From: CAYWBU01 sp942491525
Lineage (GTDB): Bacteria > Desulfobacterota > Desulfomonilia > UBA1062
Length of the DNA: 64,000 bases
Assembly: GCA_942491525.1 (NCBI GenBank)
Contig: CALOBW010000020.1
Span: 186,001-250,000 of the forward strand
Direction of reading: 5' to 3'
Shown piece after piece: positions 8,375 through 16,126 of the stretch. A model generated the notes under the pieces. That model had not been told where the DNA came from and did not search any database. It saw nothing but the letters and a program-made list of their open reading frames with translations. Both the position numbers and the translations under genes were made by a program. The first letter of the stretch is position 1. Every line of letters begins with the position of its first letter.

Positions 8375-9154
8375 ATGAAACTGAAACATTTTACAGGCTT
8401 AGCTGCTATTTTCCTGATCCTGACCATCATCACCCCGGCGGCGGCCATGACACCCCAGGAGATCATCGACAAGACCGAAGAGCTCATGGAACAGGCCGAC
8501 GATTCCAAAGGCGAAATGACCATGATCCTGGTCAACAAGAAGGGCAAGCAGCGCGTACGCCAGGTGCGTATGTATGCCAAGAAGGGTGATCCGGAAGCCA
8601 AATCTCTGATGATCTTCCTTTCTCCGGCCGACGTAAAAGGCACAAGTTTCCTCTCCTGGAACAATATTCATACCGGCGAAGACCAGCAATGGCTCTACCT
8701 ACCGGCCCTGGAACGCATCCGCCAGATATCATCCAGCGGCAAGAGCGAATCATTCATGGGTACCGAGTTCACCTACAGCGACATGGCCGGCCGCGACTTC
8801 AGCAAAGACAACCTGACCCTGCTGCCTGAGCAGAAGATTGACGGCGCCGACTGCTACGTCATCGAATCATCCCCCAAGGCTGAGGCTGAAGTCTACAGCC
8901 GCACCATCACCTGGGTGCGCAAGGATATGTTCATCCCGGTCAAGACAGAATTCTACGACCTTTCCGGCAATCTGCTGAAAGTCATGACCACTGCTGACAT
9001 CAAGAAGATCCAGGGCATCAACACCCCGTCAACGGTTGAGATGAGCAATGTCCAGAACGGCCGCAAGACCATTATCCGCATCGACAAGATTGAGTATAAC
9101 GCCAATTTGCAGGACGACATCTTTACCCAGCGCAACATGAAGAGAGGCAAATAA
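8375..9154 (+). CDS. Outer membrane lipoprotein-sorting (LolA-like fold) protein
   Basis: A roughly 259-residue exported protein: signal peptide MKLKHFTGLAAIFLILTIITPAAA, then a LolA/LolB-like domain with TPQEIIDKTEELM, MYAKKGDPEAKSLMIFLSPADVKGTSFLSW, the conserved QWLYLPALERIRQISSSGKSESFMGTEFTYSDM, and WVRKDMFIPVKTEFYD. This is the COG2834-type family that usually accompanies RND/MMPL lipid exporters. GGAGGAG at 8362-8368 sets the ATG at 8375; an upstream in-frame ATG at 8342 lacks a site. The beta-barrel gene starts 5 bases after the stop, so they are one operon; the usual MMPL transporter is absent here. Probably periplasmic, moving a lipid-like cargo. Confidence 0.85.
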   Translation: MKLKHFTGLAAIFLILTIITPAAAMTPQEIIDKTEELMEQADDSKGEMTMILVNKKGKQRVRQVRMYAKKGDPEAKSLMIFLSPADVKGTSFLSWNNIHTGEDQQWLYLPALERIRQISSSGKSESFMGTEFTYSDMAGRDFSKDNLTLLPEQKIDGADCYVIESSPKAEAEVYSRTITWVRKDMFIPVKTEFYDLSGNLLKVMTTADIKKIQGINTPSTVEMSNVQNGRKTIIRIDKIEYNANLQDDIFTQRNMKRGK

Positions 9155-9159
9155 CAACC

Positions 9160-10665
9160 ATGTTCAAAAAAACGGCCGCACTGCTGGCGGCCTTGCTTAC
9201 GTTTACGGCATCCACGATCATGGCCTACGACATCTGCGACCTGCAGGAGGATGTTGAAAGCTCGGGCTACCTGATGACCAACGGCATCTACCGCATGGAC
9301 CCGGACACCCCTGAGCAGAAGCCGACCTATGAGATGAAGCTCAACCTGGCCGCCGACCTGGCCGACTGGGGCGCCGCCAAGCTGAGCTTCCGCGTAGCCC
9401 ATGACGGCACGGTCCACCACCCATCCAGCGACAATATCTTCATGGAGTATAACAAGGTCTTCCAGGACAAACGTCAGTACATCGACATCGACGAAGCCTA
9501 CATGGACGTCTACCTGGACAGCGCCGATTTAAGGTTCGGCATCCAGAAGTTTGCCTGGGGACGTATTGACGGCCTTTCACCGGTCGACAACCTCAATACA
9601 ATCAACTCCATGCGCGGGCCCCTGTCCGGCGAAATGGACGCCAAGATCGGCGTCCCGGCCTTCAAGGCCAACATCTTCTCCGACTGGTTCAACACCGAGC
9701 TGGCCTGGATCCCGGTCGTCATCCCGGCCCGGCTGCCCACCTATGAGGAGCGATGGTTCCCGACCATGATGCGCCTGCCCAGCCACATCGACTCCGGACC
9801 CATGGGTCTGATCCCCATGCTTACCACCTATCAGGATATCGACATGCCGGCCATCACCCTGGCCAACTCGGAGCTGGGCGTGCGCTTCTCCAAGTACATC
9901 GGCGGCTGGGACCTCGCGCTCAGCTACTACAACGGATTCGACCCCCAGCCATCTTTTGACTCGCCTACCGATATCATCGTAACCCTCAAAGACCCCCTGG
10001 CCTTTGACACCGACACCTTTGTCGTGGGCTACGCGAACCCGGTGCTGGCGCGCATGCAGGTGCTGGGCCTGGACTTCTCGACCACTGCCGGCCCCTGCAC
10101 CATCCGCGGCGAACTGGCCTACCTGCACAAGAAACGCTTCAACCGTCTGATGGACGACATTATCGATGAGATGATGACGCCCCAGTTCCAGCAGGATATC
10201 CTGGACGAGTTCTTCCGCCGCTACATTGACTCCGGCGGAACTGCATTCCGGCAGTCCTTCCGGGTTGTTCCGGACGTTGGCGTCAAGTACAACGTCATGG
10301 AGTACGGCCTGGGCCTCGACTACCTGGTCGGCGACACCATGCTGAGCGTACAGGTTATCCAGGAGCGCATCCTCAACTACAACCAGTCCAAACGGGTTAA
10401 CTTCAACAAGCGCGGCCAGGACACCAACATCACGGCCAACATCACCAGCATGTTCGTACAGAACACCCTGGAGCTCTCCCTGACCGGCTTGATCAACATC
10501 GAATATGAATCACTGGTCCTGAGCCCATCCATCACCTACGCCTTCACCGACAGTTTAAAGGGCACAGCCGGTTACCTGCTGATCAATGGCAAAGACAAGG
10601 ACTCCCTGATCGGTCAGTTCCGCGACAACGACCAGTTCTACGCCATCATGAAGTACTCCTTCTAG
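9160..10665 (+). CDS. Outer membrane beta-barrel protein (DUF1302-like)
   Basis: A 501-residue protein with signal peptide MFKKTAALLAALLTFTASTIMA, alternating hydrophobic/polar strands through its length (for example IDIDEAYMDVYLDSADLRFGIQKFAWGRIDGLSPVD) and a C-terminal aromatic motif FYAIMKYSF, the usual signal for barrel insertion. The R-x-G-x-Q...WG-x-x-D-x-x-x-x-x-D segment is typical of DUF1302-like barrels coupled to LolA-like proteins. Being 5 bases from the LolA-like gene supports joint work in envelope lipid or hydrophobic compound transport. It is followed by a good terminator. Confidence 0.8.
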   Translation: MFKKTAALLAALLTFTASTIMAYDICDLQEDVESSGYLMTNGIYRMDPDTPEQKPTYEMKLNLAADLADWGAAKLSFRVAHDGTVHHPSSDNIFMEYNKVFQDKRQYIDIDEAYMDVYLDSADLRFGIQKFAWGRIDGLSPVDNLNTINSMRGPLSGEMDAKIGVPAFKANIFSDWFNTELAWIPVVIPARLPTYEERWFPTMMRLPSHIDSGPMGLIPMLTTYQDIDMPAITLANSELGVRFSKYIGGWDLALSYYNGFDPQPSFDSPTDIIVTLKDPLAFDTDTFVVGYANPVLARMQVLGLDFSTTAGPCTIRGELAYLHKKRFNRLMDDIIDEMMTPQFQQDILDEFFRRYIDSGGTAFRQSFRVVPDVGVKYNVMEYGLGLDYLVGDTMLSVQVIQERILNYNQSKRVNFNKRGQDTNITANITSMFVQNTLELSLTGLINIEYESLVLSPSITYAFTDSLKGTAGYLLINGKDKDSLIGQFRDNDQFYAIMKYSF

Positions 10666-10710
10666 GTAAAATATAATGTGACACCCTAAGGGGGCTTGTG
10701 TTAGAAATTG

Positions 10711-10743
10711 ATCCATCCGGCAGATGCCGGGTGGATTTTATTT
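10711..10743 (+). terminator. Rho-independent terminator after the beta-barrel gene
   Basis: 11-bp stem ATCCATCCGGC / GCCGGGTGGAT (one T-G pair) with loop AGAT, followed by TTTATTT. It separates the barrel operon from the lipoprotein gene, which starts 15 bases later. Confidence 0.85.
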
Positions 10744-10757
10744 AAGGAGAACGTTAA

Positions 10758-11882
10758 ATGCGTAAACTAATCACACCACTGTTAGTTGCAATATCCCTGC
10801 TGGCCGGCTGCGGCAGCGAAGATCCCGATTACATCCTGCTACCGGCCGCCCCGGTCTACACTTCGGGCTACACGACAGATGCGGCAGACGCCAATGCCAA
10901 GCCCTGTTACTGGAAGAATGATGTGCGGGTGGAGTTGAATATTCCTGATGGCAATACCGGCAAGGCCCTTGCCATGGATATTTACAACAGCAGCATCTAC
11001 TTTACTGGACACCAGAACGACGGCGCAACAAACACCCCGATCTATTGGAAAAATGCAGAACGTAATATTATTCCCTACGTGACCGGATCAACTAATGCAA
11101 TTGCGACTGATATCTACGCTGACACCAATGGAGTTCATGCAGTCGGTTCATACGAAGACGGCACATGGAAGCTCTTCTACTGGAACAATCAGGGCAGCGC
11201 CATCGAACTGACCGATAGCCTCTCTGCCGGAGATGCCAGAACCAAAATCTTTGCCAACGATGACACATACTATGTAGCCGGGCGCAGCAACACACCTGCT
11301 GGCGCATACTGGACCATCTCAAACGCCGGTGCGGTCAGCCACCAAGCGGCCAATTTCACCGCTGACGACTACCCCCTTCATATCACCGTCAGCAACGATA
11401 AAATCTATCTGGCCGGCTACCGCGATACCGATGCAGGCGCTGGAACTGATTTCAAAGCATGCTACTGGGAAGATGACGATGGAGACGGCAATTTCACGCC
11501 ACACATCATCACCATCGCTGATGCAGATGCCGGCAACGGTGGCGCAGCCGCAACATTCATTGAGTTTACCAGCAGCATCATGTATATCAGTGGGCGTCTC
11601 GCAAAAGCTGACGGCACACTCCTGCCCTTTGCCTACACCAATGCAACCATCAGCGATCCAAGTAAAGGAACCCTGACTGTCGCCAGTGATGCACCATATG
11701 TAACAGTAACCGAAACCTTCGCCTTCCTCTACCGCTCCTCCCTGGCCATCCTGGGAGGATTCAAGGATCCGGCCGGCGGAACCAACACCCTGCCCGGCTA
11801 CTGGATCGGCGGCATCCTCTGGGATGACCTCGATCTGGGAGATGCCGCCAAGGGCTATACCACCGACATGGCCATAAACTAA
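10758..11882 (+). CDS. Lipoprotein with seven propeller-like repeats, unknown function
   Basis: The product has a lipobox LLAGC (Cys18), so it is a lipoprotein. The body contains a repeating unit of about 45-55 residues: a strand of type I/V-Y-x-x-G (near 34, 80, 127, 171, 216, 275 and 329) followed by a YW pair (51, 96, 141, 184, 236, 348; degenerate near 292) and a short strand. This periodicity suggests a seven-bladed beta-propeller. No catalytic motif or family is recognised. An aspartate-rich loop (EDDDGDGNF, about 238-246) could bind calcium. It has its own terminator and an SD site AAGGAGA upstream. Base composition is slightly less GC-rich than its neighbours. Confidence 0.75.
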   Translation: MRKLITPLLVAISLLAGCGSEDPDYILLPAAPVYTSGYTTDAADANAKPCYWKNDVRVELNIPDGNTGKALAMDIYNSSIYFTGHQNDGATNTPIYWKNAERNIIPYVTGSTNAIATDIYADTNGVHAVGSYEDGTWKLFYWNNQGSAIELTDSLSAGDARTKIFANDDTYYVAGRSNTPAGAYWTISNAGAVSHQAANFTADDYPLHITVSNDKIYLAGYRDTDAGAGTDFKACYWEDDDGDGNFTPHIITIADADAGNGGAAATFIEFTSSIMYISGRLAKADGTLLPFAYTNATISDPSKGTLTVASDAPYVTVTETFAFLYRSSLAILGGFKDPAGGTNTLPGYWIGGILWDDLDLGDAAKGYTTDMAIN

Positions 11883-11890
11883 ACCACAGG

Positions 11891-11912
11891 GGGGGCGATA
11901 AGCCCCCTTTTT
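11891..11912 (+). terminator. Strong Rho-independent terminator
   Basis: GGGGGC/GCCCCC stem with loop GATAA followed by TTTTT, 9 bases after the lipoprotein stop. Confidence 0.92.
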
Positions 11913-11915
11913 AAC

Positions 11916-11944
11916 TTGATCTATTCTGCCACAGCCAGCATAAT
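11916..11944 (+). promoter_or_regulatory. Candidate sigma-70 promoter of the sigma-54 activator gene
   Basis: TTGATC (11916-11921), a 17-base spacer and CATAAT (11939-11944) lie just before the GTG start at 11975 and directly after a terminator. The activator is therefore probably made from a housekeeping promoter. Confidence 0.55.
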
Positions 11945-11974
11945 CAAAGCATTAAGATGTTATGGAGGTTATCA

Positions 11975-14035
11975 GTGGCAGCCACTCTTGAATTCAGCCT
12001 GCATGAAGAACAACGCGGCGGCGAAGAACTCTCCAGTCTGGGGCGCTTCATCATCCTCTTCTGCCTGATCCCGATCCTCATCCTCAGACTCATCTACAAT
12101 GAGATCAAACCGGAGTACGTCAGCATTGCGCTGCTCAAGTGGGGCGGCATCCTGGCCTACGCCACCCTGATTCACATCCGGCTCAAGACCCGCGAGTATG
12201 ACCCGCGCCTGGGCTACCTGACCCTCTTTGTCGACTCGATGGTGGTGGCCGTCAGCCTGATGAGCCTCTCAATCTACAAGACCAGCCATATCGGCACCCT
12301 CAATGACTCGCTCTATGTGATCTTCTACATCCTGGGACTGGGCAGCGCCCTCAGATTCGACATCCGTTACTCTATCTTCAGCTGCTCCCTGGCCACCCTG
12401 CTCACGGCAGTGCTGGTCTGGTTTGATCTGCACTTCCACCAAATCCCCATCAACTACAACCTGATCGTAGACCGCATCCTCTCTCTGATCGCCCTGACTG
12501 CCGTATCGATGATCTTTGCCCGCAAATTCAAGGATATCCTGATCTCCGAACATGAACAGATGCGGCGCCACATGCACGGCATCAGCACCATCATGAAGAC
12601 CGGGCGCAACATTACCGGCTCCAAGGCCCTCAAACGCACCTTGATGCGCATCACCCAGGACAGCGCCGACCTGACCCGTTCAGACTTCTCCTACCTGATG
12701 TTTGAAAAACAGATCCTGGCTCACGCCGCTCCCGATATCGCCAAACTCAAGCAGATCCCGGCCGACGGCTTCGAAGCAGAGCTGATCAAGAGCGGCAAGG
12801 CGGTCTGCATCATGGACAGGGATCAACTTTTCAACCGCTACAGCGCCGAAAGCACCTACCATCTGGAAAAGGAGCAGTGCCGCCACCTGATGGGCGTGCC
12901 CATCATGGCCGAAAAGAAGGTCCTGGGCGTACTGGTTGTCGCCAGACGCAAGGGCCGCAAGTTTGATGACTACGACCAACTGCTGCTGGGAACTATGGCC
13001 GAGCATGCCGCCCAATCGATCTCTTATGCCAACCTGTTCAATGAATTCCAGGCCGACATCACCCAGGCGGCGCCCCCCAAGAATCGGCGCTGCTTTGAGG
13101 GTATGATCGGCGCCAGTGAGGCGATGCAGGCGGTCTACCAGAATCTTGAGAAGGCCGCGCCCTATGATATCGCCGTCCTGATCCGCGGGGAGAGCGGCAG
13201 CGGCAAAGAGCTGGCCGCCCGTGCCCTGCACACCCTCAGCCCGCGCAGCCAGGCCCCCTTCATCATGGTCAACTGCGCAGCCATTCCGGAGAACCTCTTG
13301 GAGAGCGAACTCTTCGGCTACGTCAAGGGCGCTTTCAGCGGGGCCGTCCGCAGCAAGCGCGGGCGCTTTGAAATGGCCGACCACGGCACCATCTTCCTGG
13401 ATGAGATCGGCGACATGAGCCCTGCCCTGCAGACCAAGCTGCTACGTGTGATCCAGGAGGGCGAACTGCAGCGCCTGGGGGCTGAGAACACCATCACGGT
13501 TGATGTTCGCATCATCACGGCCACTCACCAGAACCTTGAAGAGATGATCGCAGCGGGCCGCTTTCGCGAAGATCTCTACTTCCGCATCAACGGCCTGACC
13601 ATCAGCATGCCCAGCCTGAACGACCGCCTTGACGATATCCCGCTGCTGAGCAGCAGCTTTCTGCATGACTTCGATGCCGAGCGCACATTTTCGCGCTCGG
13701 CCCAGAGCTACCTGATGCAGCGCAACTGGCCGGGCAACATCCGCGAACTGAAGAATCTGATCCAGCGCATTGTGGTCTTGAGCGACCGGGATGTTATCCG
13801 GGCCCGCGACATTGCCCAGATTGACAAACAGAAAAGCGATGCCGGCAGCCTGCGCGGCCACATCAGCCAGACCTTGAACCGCGGCTGCCAACTGAAGTCC
13901 GAGCTGGAGGAGTATGAAAAGCTGCTGATCAGCGAAGCGCTTAACAAATGCCAGGGCAATGTCCGTGAAGCATCACGTATTCTGGGCACGCCCAAGTCGA
14001 CTCTTTTTGACAAAATACGGCGCCATGAACTCTGA
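11975..14035 (+). CDS. Membrane-anchored sigma-54-dependent transcriptional activator (6TM-GAF-AAA+-Fis)
   Basis: About 686 residues. The N-terminus has roughly six membrane helices (about 22-180), then a GAF-like domain (about 205-355), an AAA+ sigma-54 interaction domain with Walker A GESGSGKE (about 404-411), Walker B IFLDEIGDM, and a C-terminal Fis-type helix-turn-helix (GNVREASRILGTPKSTLFDKIRR, stated here as GNVREASRIL then GTPKSTLFDKIRR). The sigma-54 contact loop reads GAFSGA (about 451-456) instead of GAFTGA. The GTG at 11975 is preferred because GGAGG (11964-11968) sits 6 bases upstream; an in-frame ATG at 11957 has none. No receiver domain exists, so the signal probably comes through the membrane or GAF part. 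A -24/-12 promoter starts about 100 bases after the stop, making the START operon its likely target. Confidence 0.92.
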   Translation: MAATLEFSLHEEQRGGEELSSLGRFIILFCLIPILILRLIYNEIKPEYVSIALLKWGGILAYATLIHIRLKTREYDPRLGYLTLFVDSMVVAVSLMSLSIYKTSHIGTLNDSLYVIFYILGLGSALRFDIRYSIFSCSLATLLTAVLVWFDLHFHQIPINYNLIVDRILSLIALTAVSMIFARKFKDILISEHEQMRRHMHGISTIMKTGRNITGSKALKRTLMRITQDSADLTRSDFSYLMFEKQILAHAAPDIAKLKQIPADGFEAELIKSGKAVCIMDRDQLFNRYSAESTYHLEKEQCRHLMGVPIMAEKKVLGVLVVARRKGRKFDDYDQLLLGTMAEHAAQSISYANLFNEFQADITQAAPPKNRRCFEGMIGASEAMQAVYQNLEKAAPYDIAVLIRGESGSGKELAARALHTLSPRSQAPFIMVNCAAIPENLLESELFGYVKGAFSGAVRSKRGRFEMADHGTIFLDEIGDMSPALQTKLLRVIQEGELQRLGAENTITVDVRIITATHQNLEEMIAAGRFREDLYFRINGLTISMPSLNDRLDDIPLLSSSFLHDFDAERTFSRSAQSYLMQRNWPGNIRELKNLIQRIVVLSDRDVIRARDIAQIDKQKSDAGSLRGHISQTLNRGCQLKSELEEYEKLLISEALNKCQGNVREASRILGTPKSTLFDKIRRHEL

Positions 14036-14039
14036 TTTT

Positions 14040-14077
14040 GTCCGATTTCCCGGACGCATCAGTCCGGAGTTCGGGAC
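14040..14077 (+). promoter_or_regulatory. Candidate enhancer (UAS) for the sigma-54 activator: two 16-bp dyads
   Basis: Two related dyads, GTCCGATTTCCCGGAC (14040-14055) and GTCCGGAGTTCGGGAC (14062-14077), start 22 bases apart, two helical turns. A degenerate half copy (GTCGGAAC) follows at 14082-14089. Their centres are about 118 and 96 bases upstream of the predicted start of transcription, the normal place for enhancer sites. The inner arms could also pair as a 6-bp hairpin (CCGGAC/GTCCGG), but no T run follows. Confidence 0.6.
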
Positions 14078-14139
14078 CAATGTCGGAACAGGTACATCTT
14101 AAGCGACTGTTATAATTCAATGTTTTGAAAATGCCGCTC

Positions 14140-14154
14140 TGGCACAGCCCTTGC
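14140..14154 (+). promoter_or_regulatory. Sigma-54 promoter of the START/7-TM operon
   Basis: TGGCAC-N5-TTGC matches the -24/-12 consensus exactly, with GG (14141-14142) and GC (14153-14154) separated by 10 bases. The predicted start of transcription is near 14165, about 40 bases before the START-domain gene. Confidence 0.9.
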
Positions 14155-14205
14155 CCTTAAGAGAATATCTTTTAAGCGCACAGCGCTGATATTGGAGGAG
14201 GCAAA

Positions 14206-14907
14206 ATGTTTAAGAAATTAGTGTTGATCGGCTTGGCGGTTCTATTGGCCGGCAGCCTGGAGGCGGCCGATGAATGGCAACTGCGCAAGGACCATGACGG
14301 CATTCAGGTCTATGTGCGCGACACCAGCAACGAGGGTGGCCTCAAAGAGTTCAAGGGCATCTGCGTGGTCGAGGCCCGCCTGGAGACGGTAGCCGAGCTG
14401 ATGCGCGATGTACCTGGCTGCACGGAGTGGATGGCCGACACAATAATTGCCAACCCCTTGGAGAAGATCGACGACTACCACTACATCGTACACAATGTAA
14501 CGGCCCTGCCATGGCCCGTATCAGACCGCGAGATGGTGGTCGACATCACAGTTAAAATGGATTACCGCGCCGGCCAGGCCGACATCCACATGAACTCCAT
14601 CAACGACTCCGAGCATCTGGCCAATCTGGACAGCAACCGCATCCGCATGAAAAACTCAGAGGTTATCTATACCCTAGAGTATGTTGACCGGGAGCATACC
14701 CGCATCACCTTCTTTGCCAGCCTCAACATCGGCGGCTACATCCCCCCCTCAGTCGGTAACCTGGTCATCGTCAGCATTCCCTACCGCACCCTCAAGGACA
14801 TGCGCCGGCTGGTGGCTACCGAAAAATACATCGAAGCCGGCCGCAAATCGGTCGACCTGCCCATGATTGAGCAGGCCATCGCCGACGGCCATCTAAAAGC
14901 AAGCTAA
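14206..14907 (+). CDS. Exported START-domain lipid-binding protein
   Basis: 233 residues: signal peptide MFKKLVLIGLAVLLAGSLEAA, then a START/SRPBCC fold with the order typical of bacterial START proteins: WQLRKDHDGIQVYVRD, LKEFKGICVVEARLETVAELMRDV, CTEWMADT, YIVHNVTALPWPVSDREMVVD, and the C-terminal helix region VSIPYRTLKDMRRL. START proteins bind lipids or other hydrophobic ligands in a deep pocket; the ligand is unknown and the signal peptide puts it in the periplasm. GGAGGAGG gives a strong ribosome site. It is first in an operon with the 7-TM protein behind a perfect sigma-54 promoter. Confidence 0.87.
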   Translation: MFKKLVLIGLAVLLAGSLEAADEWQLRKDHDGIQVYVRDTSNEGGLKEFKGICVVEARLETVAELMRDVPGCTEWMADTIIANPLEKIDDYHYIVHNVTALPWPVSDREMVVDITVKMDYRAGQADIHMNSINDSEHLANLDSNRIRMKNSEVIYTLEYVDREHTRITFFASLNIGGYIPPSVGNLVIVSIPYRTLKDMRRLVATEKYIEAGRKSVDLPMIEQAIADGHLKAS

Positions 14908-14948
14908 ACGCGCGCACCTGCGCACAACAAAATTTCTGGAGGTTTATT

Positions 14949-15839
14949 ATGGTACAAGTGGACGTATTTTGGGCATATGGTCTGGGAGCAACGCTGGCGG
15001 CAGTCTCTGGACGCCAACTGATCAAGGAAGATTCTCCCTTCATAAACAAGTACTTTGTAGCGGCACTCTGCTTCCTGGCACTGATCTGGAACAACACCGG
15101 CGTCCTGCTGCTGCTCAGACACCCCAGCTGGGAATCCATGCAGGTCTTTGAAAACCTGTACAGCATCCCGCCATTCCTGTTCCTGGCATTCGGCATAACC
15201 AACATCACACAGGGCATTCTGGGTTTCTGGGTCTCATACAAACTGATCCAGAACGGCCGCCACTACCTGGCCAACCTCAACTGGCTGCTGGGCTACTTCT
15301 GCATGTTCTTCATCCTGATCTACGGCTGGGACGGTCACGGGCTGGACAGATTCCTCTATGACCGGGACATGTTCGGCGGTGTTGCCTGGACGCCGGGTGC
15401 CGGATTTGCTGCCGGCGCCGGACTTAAATTTGCCCTCTCATCGGTAGCCATGACGCTCTATTTTGATGCCATCTTCCTGATCCCGCCACTAGCCTACATG
15501 ATCTCAAAGTGGACAGCTGAGACGACCAAACTGGATGAAAACCTTTCAGACAGCCTGCTGCCCTCCCATCCGGCGATCACAGCCGCCTGGCATATCTTCA
15601 TCGTCTTCGGCATCGGCTTCACCTCCGCCGCCCTGGCCAGCTTCTGTGTCTGGATTGTCAACCCGCTGGTGGGACATATCGCCAGCTACCTGATCGGCCT
15701 GCCGCTCTTCTTCGTGCTGGCCTACTTCCTGCTCTACCGCCCCGGCATGCCGGTCTATCTGGCCTTCCGCCAAATCATTCCGGAAGAGCTGGCTAAAAAG
15801 AAGGACAACCTGCCCGACGCTGAAATCCAGGAAGCCTAA
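14949..15839 (+). CDS. Polytopic (about 7-TM) membrane protein of unknown function
   Basis: 296 residues with about seven hydrophobic segments (near 7-22, 35-56, 73-100, 109-127, 159-186, 215-239, 244-265) and a charged C-terminal tail. A loop holding YGWDGHGLDRFLYDRDMFGG contains conserved-looking charged and aromatic residues between helices 4 and 5. I recognise no family. GGAGG at 14939-14943 sets the start, 41 bases after the START gene, and a strong terminator follows, so the two are a bicistron under sigma-54 control. A partnership in sensing, transport or modification of a START-bound lipid is plausible but unproven. Confidence 0.75.
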   Translation: MVQVDVFWAYGLGATLAAVSGRQLIKEDSPFINKYFVAALCFLALIWNNTGVLLLLRHPSWESMQVFENLYSIPPFLFLAFGITNITQGILGFWVSYKLIQNGRHYLANLNWLLGYFCMFFILIYGWDGHGLDRFLYDRDMFGGVAWTPGAGFAAGAGLKFALSSVAMTLYFDAIFLIPPLAYMISKWTAETTKLDENLSDSLLPSHPAITAAWHIFIVFGIGFTSAALASFCVWIVNPLVGHIASYLIGLPLFFVLAYFLLYRPGMPVYLAFRQIIPEELAKKKDNLPDAEIQEA

Positions 15840-15844
15840 ACACC

Positions 15845-15865
15845 AGCCCCCTTCGGGGGGCTTTC
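15845..15865 (+). terminator. Terminator of the START/7-TM operon
   Basis: AGCCCCC/GGGGGCT stem with a TTCG tetraloop, followed by TTCATTTATTTT; it starts 5 bases after the stop. Confidence 0.92.
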
Positions 15866-15956
15866 ATTTATTTTCAGATATCCTTTCCTTGACTTTTGTA
15901 AATGTTTGTAAAGCATATGGTCCAAATTGTTAAAATATTATAAGCCACTAGGCGGA

Positions 15957-15974
15957 TGTGAAACATTTTACACA
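15957..15974 (+). promoter_or_regulatory. 18-bp dyad upstream of the first dehydrogenase gene
   Basis: TGTGAAACATTTTACACA, centred about 118 bases upstream of the predicted start of transcription. It matches the element at 18473-18490 at 15 of 18 positions. The remaining intergenic sequence (15866-16126) is AT-rich with no other gene seen. Confidence 0.6.
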
Positions 15975-16056
15975 CTTTTTGATATAACTGTTTTCACATC
16001 TGGCCTGCAGTGAATTTAAATGTTTTAATATTTGATTAAATATCAATACATTACAT

Positions 16057-16073
16057 GAGGCATACATATTGCT
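16057..16073 (+). promoter_or_regulatory. Sigma-54 type promoter of dehydrogenase paralogue 1
   Basis: TGAGGCATACATATTGCT: GG (16059-16060) and GC (16071-16072) are exactly 10 bases apart. The -12 half is perfect (TTGC) and the -24 half is degenerate (AGGCAT for TGGCAC). Predicted start of transcription near 16084. Confidence 0.65.
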
Positions 16074-16126
16074 ATAATCAGATTCAATATTTGAAGCAGC
16101 TTTGCCAAACCAGTGGAGGATAGTTG

